The position numbers and the translations under genes are program-made. From positions 1 to 35,523 of the forward strand of contig JAZQSX010000052.1 of assembly GCA_045630285.1 (NCBI GenBank): a stretch of DNA of 35,523 nt, given 5' to 3'. Positions 8,561-14,510 of the stretch are shown here, piece after piece; positions within the stretch are counted from its first letter, which is position 1; every line of letters begins with the position of its first letter. The notes under the pieces were generated by a model that made no database searches, had not been told where the DNA came from, and worked only from the letters and a program-made list of their open reading frames with translations. Source of the DNA: RGIG3009 sp045630285. Its GTDB lineage: Bacteria; Bacillota; Clostridia; Oscillospirales; Acutalibacteraceae.

Positions 8561-8601
8561 GCTTTGCTTTCCTTATTTGTGCTATAAACAGACGCTGTCG
8601 C

Positions 8602-9531
8602 TTACTGTTTCACAAACACGATTCCAACGGGAACATAGGCTGTATTCGTGCTGGAAATGACAGCAAGCTGTGTTTCACTTATTTTGGTCAAAACGAACTC
8701 ATAGGGATTCTTGCCATCCACGGTAACAGTAATGGTGTTCCCATTTTCTTTACTGGTACAGCCCATATACAAGGTGTAATACCAATCGGAATGGTACCCC
8801 TTGTTGTTATAAATAATTTTGCCGGTACTCACCGTGCAAGCAGCTGCGTTTGAATAACAAATATAACTGCTATAATGTTGCAGCTTGGGATCCAATACAT
8901 ATTGTGACAGAACCTCTCCCTGCTCACTTGTGCCGGCGTTAACCGTATGGGCTACCCAATAGCCTTCTCGGAATGTCTCAAGCATTTCCGCCCTTCCGCA
9001 AACGGTGCAGAAGCCGTTTTGGTAGTTGTGAGGCAATGCATTACCCGCGAAGTGGTGGCACTTGGTACACATCTTTGGCATGGTACAGGTCACTGTTGGA
9101 TAGGTATGCTCACAATCAGAAGGCTCGTCTGTTGGATTTTCATCAGGTTCATCAGTAGTCGTTTGCGTGTTATTGGGAGGTGTTGTGGCGGGGATTTTTG
9201 TAGGTGTCGTGGTCAGCTCTTGGGTAGGGGCTTGTGTTCCCAGGGTAATGCTGTCTGCGGGTTTTTTCGTAGGTACCGTGGTCAGTTCTTGGGTAGGAGC
9301 TTGTGTTCCCAAGGTAATGCTGTCTGCGGGTTTTTTCGTAGGTACCGTGGTCAGTTCTTGGGTAGGAGCTTGTGTGTCCTCAGTAGCGTCGGCCGTGGGG
9401 CTTTCCGTGCTTTTTGTGGTGGTGTGACCGGTATTAGCGCCGGAGTCTGTGTTCTGATCGTGATTTTTGCCGCAAGCACAGAGGCTGAGCAGCATAATAA
9501 GCACGAGAAATAAAGATACTATGATTTTCAT
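8602..9531 (-). CDS. Lipoprotein with tandem Thr/Pro repeats and Cys-rich motif
   Basis: A 309-residue protein of unknown function. Residues 1-20 are a lipoprotein signal (LSLCAC, lipid site Cys20). Residues ~21-135 are a low-complexity Thr/Pro/Glu spacer with two full copies and one partial copy of a 23-residue unit (APTQELTTVPTKKPADS core). Residues ~140-180 hold C-x-H, C, C-x2-C and C-x2-C spacing (Cys140, His142, Cys149, Cys155, Cys158, Cys175, Cys178) that could bind a metal. The final ~130 residues look beta-rich and match nothing I recognise. The ATG at 9531 was chosen for AAGGGG seven bases before it; an ATG two codons upstream leaves almost no spacing. It is probably a wall-spanning exported protein with its own promoter and terminator. 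Confidence 0.82.
   Translation of the reverse strand: MKIIVSLFLVLIMLLSLCACGKNHDQNTDSGANTGHTTTKSTESPTADATEDTQAPTQELTTVPTKKPADSITLGTQAPTQELTTVPTKKPADSITLGTQAPTQELTTTPTKIPATTPPNNTQTTTDEPDENPTDEPSDCEHTYPTVTCTMPKMCTKCHHFAGNALPHNYQNGFCTVCGRAEMLETFREGYWVAHTVNAGTSEQGEVLSQYVLDPKLQHYSSYICYSNAAACTVSTGKIIYNNKGYHSDWYYTLYMGCTSKENGNTITVTVDGKNPYEFVLTKISETQLAVISSTNTAYVPVGIVFVKQ
9200..9375. repeat. 69-bp in-frame tandem repeat (2.5 copies)
   Basis: Units at 9200-9268 and 9269-9337, then a partial unit 9338-9375. Copies two and three are identical over their shared length; copy one differs at a few bases. The unit is 23 codons, so copy number can change without breaking the lipoprotein frame. Confidence 0.92.
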
Positions 9532-9574
9532 TGTCATTCCCCTTCTTTCAGCAATATGGAAATGCAGTAAACAT

Positions 9575-9603
9575 ATCATAACATAGCCACCATACAAAAA
9601 CAA
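9575..9603 (-). promoter_or_regulatory. Candidate promoter of the repeat lipoprotein
   Basis: Minus-strand TTGTTT (9598-9603), a 17-base spacer and TATGAT (9575-9580). The -35 box is weak. Confidence 0.45.
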
Positions 9604-9687
9604 GCGTTTCTCATCATTTTGCACCGAAAGAGCCACCTGTTCCCCGATTAACGCAACAAACCTCAATATACATGCACAAAACATTTA

Positions 9688-9716
9688 TGGACAAACCGCA
9701 AGTTCTCTGTTATAGT
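9688..9716 (+). promoter_or_regulatory. Promoter of the GH43-like gene
   Basis: TGGACA (9688-9693), a 17-base spacer and TATAGT (9711-9716), five of six matches in each box. Nothing else is visible in the 247-base divergent gap 9532-9778 apart from this and the opposing promoter. Confidence 0.7.
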
Positions 9717-9778
9717 GACTGTAGAAATTCCTCTTAACACCGTACTGTAAGCGACCGCTTTACAAAGGAGAGTCTGCT

Positions 9779-10690
9779 ATGAAACTGAATTTTAACGTAC
9801 AAGACAGGAACCAACCCGACCCGTTTATTTTTGAGGACAACGGGAAGTTTTACCTGTACGTCACCGCCATGGACGGTGTTGAAGCCTACGAGAGCGACGA
9901 TCCGTTCGGCACGTGGCAATACGTAGGCGTAGTCACCGTGTTTAAGGAAGGCTGTGATTTCTGGGCACCGGCGGTCATTAAGATCGAAAATATATACTAT
10001 ATGTACGTGTCCTGCTGGCACGATGGAAAACGACCTATGCGCGTGGCGCGCGCCGCTTCTCCATTAGGACCTTTCACGGATGACAAGGCACTGTATGACT
10101 GCTTTTCCATCGATGCCCATATGGTACAGACAGATAAAGGTCTATTTCTGTGGTATGCCCAAAACGGAGCAACCAATTTCCCCGGCACACGCGTTTTTGT
10201 CGACCGCTTCATCGACCCGTACACACCGGAGCATGATCCCAAAGAAGTGCTCCTTCCGGAGTTCGACGAAGAAAAATTCACGCCGGCCTGCGTTGACGGC
10301 AAGGTCTGGTACACGTTGGAAGGACCTTACTGGTTCCAGGAAGGCGAATGGCAATATCTCATGTACAGTGCCGGCTGCTATCAGGACGACACCTACCACA
10401 TCGGCTATGCGGTCGCCAAATCCACAGATGGCAATTTGAAAGCTGTCGATTTCCAAAAGGTGAAAAACAACGGTGCCTTTGCCCCGCTGATCATCAAAAA
10501 CGAGTTTGAGGAAGGCACCGGTCACCACAGCGTGATCAAATACAAAGGCAACTACTATGCGATCTATCACGGCAGAGACTACGCAAAACCGACCTCCGAG
10601 GGCTATGTGGAGCGTCGCACCGCCCGAATCTGCAAGTTAACGGTTGCTGACGGCGTGATCACCGCCGAGCGATACGAAGATCACATCTGA
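9779..10690 (+). CDS. GH43-like glycoside hydrolase (cytoplasmic)
   Basis: A 303-residue five-bladed beta-propeller enzyme of the GH43/GH117-type clan, probably an arabinosidase or xylosidase acting on short oligosaccharides. The predicted catalytic set is present: base Asp14 in QPDPFIF, pKa-modulating Asp112 in SIDAHMV, and acid Glu181 in LEGPYWF. DFWAPAV at 60-66 and GTGHHSVIKYKGNYYAIYHG near 247-265 are also typical. It has no signal peptide, so it acts inside the cell on imported sugars. AAAGGAG eight bases before the ATG fixes the start. It stands alone between its own promoter and terminator with no transporter beside it, so the substrate cannot be assigned from context. Confidence 0.9.
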   Translation: MKLNFNVQDRNQPDPFIFEDNGKFYLYVTAMDGVEAYESDDPFGTWQYVGVVTVFKEGCDFWAPAVIKIENIYYMYVSCWHDGKRPMRVARAASPLGPFTDDKALYDCFSIDAHMVQTDKGLFLWYAQNGATNFPGTRVFVDRFIDPYTPEHDPKEVLLPEFDEEKFTPACVDGKVWYTLEGPYWFQEGEWQYLMYSAGCYQDDTYHIGYAVAKSTDGNLKAVDFQKVKNNGAFAPLIIKNEFEEGTGHHSVIKYKGNYYAIYHGRDYAKPTSEGYVERRTARICKLTVADGVITAERYEDHI

Positions 10691-10695
10691 CAATC

Positions 10696-10734
10696 AAAAA
10701 CACCGTGGCTTTGAAAAAAGCCACGGTGTTTTTT
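10696..10734. terminator. Terminator of the GH43-like gene, bidirectional
   Basis: A stem CACCGTGGCTT with its complement (10701-10711, 10718-10728) is extended by flanking A and T runs. It also faces the end of the convergent 121-residue gene. It belongs to a 55-base module repeated at 17097-17151. Confidence 0.9.
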
Positions 10735-10751
10735 CTTTGCCGTATCGCTTA
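10697..10751. repeat. 55-bp terminator module, copy 1
   Basis: Matches 17097-17151 at 48 of 55 positions without gaps. It covers the hairpin and a trailing TTTGCCGTATCGCTTA. Confidence 0.85.
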
Positions 10752-10759
10752 ACACGATG

Positions 10760-11125
10760 CTATGCCACCCTCGGTGATATACCGTAAGCTTTCTGCGCCG
10801 AAAAGGCGAACAGAACGGCGATCGTCTCATCAGCCGATCTCGGCTGTTCGTCGACATACATGCCGTAGTATTCTCTTAGGTCACGGATCGCCAAATCCAT
10901 GGCTTTGCGCACGTCGGATACCGACATAAACTGCTCAGGCGGTACATACCGCAGATCATTTTCGGAAAAGCGGGCACCTTCGTCCCCCTCTCCCGGTGCC
11001 ACCAGCTCGCTGAGCCGACTTTCCAGATCCTCCAGTCGCCACAGCAGCTGCTGCTCCGGCGGAATATAACTGAAATCGTGCGCACACAGCACATCGTCCA
11101 TTGCCAAAATCGAAAAAAATCCCAT
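10760..11125 (-). CDS. Hypothetical protein, paired with the AAA+ ATPase
   Basis: A 121-residue acidic protein that I do not recognise. It contains a short internal repeat: FSYIPPEQQLL near 17-27 and LRYVPPEQFMS near 58-68, each followed by a predicted helix. The C-terminal part (SVSDVRKAMDLAIRDLREYYG onward) looks helical. No signal peptide, membrane segment or Cys/His cluster is present. The ATG at 11125 is supported by AAAGGG eight bases before it; a GTG at 11134 would lie on that site. It is 90 bases downstream of the AAA+ gene on the same strand with no clear terminator between, so the two are probably co-transcribed. It may be a substrate adaptor or regulator of the ATPase (inference from position only). 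Confidence 0.72.
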   Translation of the reverse strand: MGFFSILAMDDVLCAHDFSYIPPEQQLLWRLEDLESRLSELVAPGEGDEGARFSENDLRYVPPEQFMSVSDVRKAMDLAIRDLREYYGMYVDEQPRSADETIAVLFAFSAQKAYGISPRVA

Positions 11126-11215
11126 AAAGACCACCCTTTCCTGCTTTTTTGATCACCTCACAACGAGGCGTGCTACGGTAATAGCTTTACTCCGCTGACG
11201 GATAGTCAGCCCTGT

Positions 11216-13234
11216 TTAGCTGGCGAAGCCAATCGTTCGCCGTTCCTCTTTTTTCGCCGCCGGCGGCAGGGCAATATCCACCGCTTTAATGGTTTTAATT
11301 TCCTCGGCGGTAATATCCTCGAAATCATATTCCAGTAACCGAGAGGCTTGGTTCATCTTCGCCTGCTCCAAAACGTTGCGGACAAAGCGGCCGTTACCGA
11401 AATCGTCCTGCTTTCGCGCCTGCTCAAACACGGTATACAGTTTCTCCCTGGCATCCGCATCAAAACAGACACCCTTACTCTTGCCCATCTGCTCGGCAAT
11501 TTGGCAGAGCTCGTCGGCGTTATAATCGGCAAAGGGCACGTGAAAAGCGATGCGGGAGCGCAGACCGGGGTTCTTCTGCAAAAAGAGCTCCATCTCGTCC
11601 GGATAACCGGCAAAGATCACCACCACGTCCTCACGGTGATTCTCCATTTCCTGAACAATGGTGTTAATGGCTTCATCGCCAAAAGAGCCTTTGTGCCCAT
11701 CTACCAAGGAATACGCCTCATCGATAAACAGAACGCCGCCCACAGCTGCCCGAAACTTAGCCTGTACGGTTTGTGCCGTCCACCCCACGTATTTCCCCAC
11801 CAGATCGCCTCGGCCGACCTCTACCAATTGTCCTCTGGAAAGCAGCCCGTTATCCCGCATGATCCGAGCGAAGAGACGAGCCGCCGTGGTTTTGGCGGTG
11901 CCGGGGTTGCCGGTAAACACCATGTGCATCGCCGGATTGTCTCGTTTCACGCCCTTTTCTTCATAGAGCCGCTGCATCTTATAGTAATTCAGCGCCTTCT
12001 GGATCACCGCCTTAGCCTCGGTCAAACCGACCATCTCATGCAGATTATCGTAGGCAACCCCCTTAGGTGCAGTCTTGATCATTTCCTGCTTGACAACCTT
12101 CAGGTTCTTATACTGGGGATACACCGTGGTTTGCAGCTTCTTGTTATACCACTCGTCAAACACGCTGCGAAGCTCGGTAACCAGATAGCTCTTCTCCGGC
12201 TCCAAGGTGGAAAAAAGCGCTTTATCGGTACGGATACGGTGATCCTTGGCAAGCAGCTTCAGGTACGCCTCGGCCCGCACACAATCCGCAAAATCCTCCT
12301 GAATTTCCACAAAAGCCACAGAGCCCAGGTTTTCGTAAAAAAGCGTCTTTGCCTTTCGGCACTCTCGAGGCAGGCAGATAATGGTAAGCACCCGATTGCG
12401 ATGACGCTTCACTACCTCACAGATCCGCTCGATCGTATCTCGCTCCCCGCCGGCAACATTTTCGTCTTCCGAGTCGTCATTCGCCAAATAACGAGCGATC
12501 ACAGCACCGCCGGAGCAAACATTATACAGGGCATCGTAAGCCATAACGGAGAAGGCTTCACCGGGGCGAAAATCCAAATAACAGTACCGCTTGCTGCTGA
12601 CTCTGCCGTTGACATACAACGCCTGAAGCAGCAGCCGACAGGATTCTCTGCGGGTATCCATATCATCGGTCTGGACCATATAGTGCACCGGATGCCCCAG
12701 CGGTCTTACGGCAGGGACAGCAGCATAAATGCGCTCCAATTCCGGCAGGAGCGTTTCGTTCATCAAATACCGCTGTGCGCCGGTAAAGATCTCCTTGCGG
12801 TTAAGTACATCCACCATATTCTCTCCGAACTGGATGCCTCGCCCCCGTCTGCCGGTGATCTTGTCGATGCCGTACCTTTCGATGATTTCTTCATCATCGT
12901 CAATGAAATCAAACCGATCCGCCCGACTCAAAAGCTGCTGAATGCCGAAGATCGTCGTTTCAGTAATCGAGATGCTTTCGAGCGGGCAATCAATGTGCTT
13001 CAAAAACGCCTTCAAAACCGCTTCAGCGGGTTCTGCGCAACAGATAATCATCCCCGCCGTCACCAATCCGTCGGAGGATTCCGCAATGAAGCAAAACACT
13101 TCCCCGTTACGTTTCTGATTAAAGCCCTCCGTCTTGACGAGAATCTTGCGGGCGTTTTCCCGTTGAGTGCGCCGTCCCTCCTCAGCTTCCGCACCGTTAC
13201 CGTTCAACATGCCTTCCACTTTGTAAAACAACAT
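11216..13234 (-). CDS. CbbX/SpoVK-type AAA+ ATPase with unknown N-terminal half
   Basis: A 672-residue protein. The C-terminal part (~390-650) is a CbbX/SpoVK-family AAA+ module: Walker A GNPGTAKT at 442-449, Walker B VLFIDEAYSL at 501-510, sensor 1 region FAGYPDEM at 541-548, arginine fingers in NPGLRSRI (Arg559, Arg561) and sensor 2 GNGRFVRN at 613-620. Such ATPases remodel other proteins as hexamers; relatives include the Rubisco activase CbbX and sporulation protein SpoVK. The first ~380 residues match nothing I recognise. The stretch 183-310 alternates strands and helices like a degenerate ATPase domain but lacks a P-loop. The ATG at 13234 follows GGGAGG by seven bases; an earlier ATG at 13249 overlaps that site. 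Its partner is probably the small gene downstream. Confidence 0.9.
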   Translation of the reverse strand: MLFYKVEGMLNGNGAEAEEGRRTQRENARKILVKTEGFNQKRNGEVFCFIAESSDGLVTAGMIICCAEPAEAVLKAFLKHIDCPLESISITETTIFGIQQLLSRADRFDFIDDDEEIIERYGIDKITGRRGRGIQFGENMVDVLNRKEIFTGAQRYLMNETLLPELERIYAAVPAVRPLGHPVHYMVQTDDMDTRRESCRLLLQALYVNGRVSSKRYCYLDFRPGEAFSVMAYDALYNVCSGGAVIARYLANDDSEDENVAGGERDTIERICEVVKRHRNRVLTIICLPRECRKAKTLFYENLGSVAFVEIQEDFADCVRAEAYLKLLAKDHRIRTDKALFSTLEPEKSYLVTELRSVFDEWYNKKLQTTVYPQYKNLKVVKQEMIKTAPKGVAYDNLHEMVGLTEAKAVIQKALNYYKMQRLYEEKGVKRDNPAMHMVFTGNPGTAKTTAARLFARIMRDNGLLSRGQLVEVGRGDLVGKYVGWTAQTVQAKFRAAVGGVLFIDEAYSLVDGHKGSFGDEAINTIVQEMENHREDVVVIFAGYPDEMELFLQKNPGLRSRIAFHVPFADYNADELCQIAEQMGKSKGVCFDADAREKLYTVFEQARKQDDFGNGRFVRNVLEQAKMNQASRLLEYDFEDITAEEIKTIKAVDIALPPAAKKEERRTIGFAS

Positions 13235-13333
13235 ATTCGAGCCTCCCATTCGAACGTGATTTTTCTTACACCACTATGTATACCACAAGCCGTGTACCAA
13301 AAAAGTCTCATGGTATGTTCTATGCTTCCATTG

Positions 13334-13369
13334 TCACCAAAACCGGCAGCAAGTCAGCCCTATTGGTGA
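13334..13369. repeat. Inverted repeat upstream of the small-protein/hfq operon
   Basis: TCACCAA (13334-13340) and TTGGTGA (13363-13369) are perfect 7-base arms separated by 22 bases. They lie in the divergent gap between the AAA+ gene and the plus-strand operon. This could be an operator or an mRNA hairpin; no T-run follows. Confidence 0.4.
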
Positions 13370-13400
13370 TAACCGAATTACACAGAAAGGAGGTCATCGT

Positions 13401-13574
13401 ATGACGTATACATGGAAGGTGGTTTACTTCTTACCCTCTGAGCAGTGGACGGGCGGCAGCATTCGCGGCGTAGCCTTTGTCCAGGCAGCAACGCAGTCCG
13501 AAGCATCCTGGGCATTTAAGCAACAGTATGCCGGTCAGTTTTTCACGATCGAGAAGATCGAAAAACTGGGGTAA
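13401..13574 (+). CDS. Small uncharacterised protein (57 aa)
   Basis: A 57-residue reading frame with a strong ribosome site (AAAGGAGG, seven bases before the ATG). The product starts MTYTWKVVYFLPSEQW and ends FFTIEKIEKLG. Predicted strands flank a central segment (AATQSEASWAFKQQYAG) that looks helical, which would make a compact alpha/beta domain. No signal peptide or membrane segment is present. It is the first gene of a likely operon with hfq and the macrodomain gene (gaps of 51 and 46 bases, no terminator). I cannot name a family. The ribosome site, the amphipathic pattern and the operon position support a real gene rather than chance. Confidence 0.72.
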   Translation: MTYTWKVVYFLPSEQWTGGSIRGVAFVQAATQSEASWAFKQQYAGQFFTIEKIEKLG

Positions 13575-13625
13575 GCGCCGACGGCATCCTATTGATTACG
13601 GACACGAATAAGGAGGAGGTCTACC

Positions 13626-13865
13626 ATGGAACTGAATGAACGACGAGTCGAGCTTGCGATTATGACCGAGCTCGTGCGGGATCAGGTACCGGTTACGGTG
13701 TTCCTGACAAACGGCTTCCGGGAACAGGGTGTGATCGACAGCTTTGATCTGCTGTTAATCGTACTGCGCTGTGAGGATAAGCAAAGCGTCATCTACAAGC
13801 ACAGCATTTCCTCGATCATCCCGATCCGACCGCTGACGTCGGTGCGATGCAAAAGCAAATCGTAA
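13626..13865 (+). CDS. hfq: Hfq-like Sm RNA-binding protein, divergent
   Basis: A 79-residue Sm-fold protein expected to form a hexameric ring that binds small RNAs and mRNAs. The Sm1 motif is VPVTVFLTNGFREQGVIDSF (21-40) and the Sm2 motif YKHSISSIIP (57-66), where Lys58-His59 match the Hfq-specific Lys56-His57 of E. coli. The usual N-terminal Q-D-x-F-L-N helix is replaced by VELAIMTEL, so E. coli Gln8 and Asp9 correspond to Glu9 and Leu10. Gln41 and Phe42 become Leu42 and Leu43. Those positions form the uridine pocket of the proximal face, so RNA preference may differ. It is not next to miaA, the usual hfq neighbour, but between a 57-residue gene and a macrodomain gene. AGGAGGAGG precedes the ATG. 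Confidence 0.82.
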   Translation: MELNERRVELAIMTELVRDQVPVTVFLTNGFREQGVIDSFDLLLIVLRCEDKQSVIYKHSISSIIPIRPLTSVRCKSKS

Positions 13866-13911
13866 CGCCGCTCAACGGCCTGACGAGATTTGCTGTATAG
13901 GAGGACCCACG

Positions 13912-14451
13912 ATGAGTAGTATTATTTTAATCCACGCATCCTGCGCAGATCAAACCGTGGATGCCGTAGTGAACGCAGCCAACAATGACCTGTGGGAAGG
14001 TGGCGGTATCTGCGGCGTAATATTCAAGAAAGCAGGAGCGGCTTCGTTGGCCGCTGCCTGCGAAACCTATAAAACACCGCTGTCAGACGGCTCGGCCGTG
14101 ATCACACCGTCATTCCATATGACAAACGCCAAGGCTATCATCCACGCAGTCGGCCCGGACTTTGGAGAAACCCCCACCGCCTTTAGGGCACTGTTTGACG
14201 CTTACTACAATTCGCTGAAGGTGTTAATGGACAACGACCTGAACAGCGTTGCCTTTCCGCTCATCAGTGCCGGGATCTTTGGCGGTTCGCTGCCCGATCC
14301 GGCCGGAGAGTCTGCCAGGCAGTGCTGTCGCGCCTACCAGGCATTCATCGTTGACTATCCGGCGTATCCGATCGACGTCACACTGTGCGCCTATTCTCTG
14401 CGGGATATGAAAGCGGCACAGCCGGTGTTTGCATCGCTGACCTCGACGTGA
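13912..14451 (+). CDS. Macrodomain protein (ADP-ribose-binding family)
   Basis: A 179-residue single macrodomain. The NAAN motif (residues 22-25, within VDAVVNAANNDLWEGGG) and AFPLISAGIFGGSLP in the second half are the two ligand-binding loops of the family, which binds or hydrolyses ADP-ribose derivatives such as O-acetyl-ADP-ribose or mono-ADP-ribosylated proteins. In the common MacroD/YmdB type the first loop reads GGGGVDGAIH; here it is EGGGICGVIF, so the conserved Asp is Cys and the His is Phe. It may therefore bind rather than cleave, or use another mechanism. It is the last gene of the operon with the 57-residue protein and Hfq (AGGAGG before the ATG; terminator at 14457). Linkage to Hfq hints at an RNA- or ADP-ribosylation-related task (inference). 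Confidence 0.88.
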   Translation: MSSIILIHASCADQTVDAVVNAANNDLWEGGGICGVIFKKAGAASLAAACETYKTPLSDGSAVITPSFHMTNAKAIIHAVGPDFGETPTAFRALFDAYYNSLKVLMDNDLNSVAFPLISAGIFGGSLPDPAGESARQCCRAYQAFIVDYPAYPIDVTLCAYSLRDMKAAQPVFASLTST

Positions 14452-14456
14452 CGTAT

Positions 14457-14497
14457 AAAAAACCACCGTTTTGTCGCAGAAACGGTGGTTTTTTTGA
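14457..14497. terminator. Bidirectional terminator
   Basis: An 11-base-pair stem AACCACCGTTT (14461-14471) with its complement at 14480-14490, T-runs on the plus strand and an A-run on the other side. It ends the hfq/macrodomain operon and the convergent zincin gene. Confidence 0.92.
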
Positions 14498-14510
14498 TTT
14501 TTTTCGAAAT

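Noticed and set aside
9200..9375. Possible CRISPR array
   Set aside because: Repeats are directly adjacent, 69 bp, in frame and coding, with no spacers and no cas genes.
10956..11156. Alternative-frame small gene overlapping the 121-residue gene
   Set aside because: The product is low-complexity Gly/Ala/Arg; the other frame has better ribosome-site spacing and a repeated motif.
11216..13234. EccA component of a type VII secretion system
   Set aside because: The AAA+ module is similar, but no EsxA/WXG100, EccC or membrane components are nearby, and the N-terminal half does not look like TPR repeats.
11348..13369. Long plus-strand open frame opposite the AAA+ ATPase gene
   Set aside because: The minus strand carries intact Walker A/B and sensor motifs; the antisense product has no recognisable domain or ribosome site.
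13401..14451. DarTG-like toxin-antitoxin system (because of the macrodomain)
   Set aside because: No DarT ADP-ribosyltransferase is adjacent, and the 57-residue protein is far too small and lacks its motifs.
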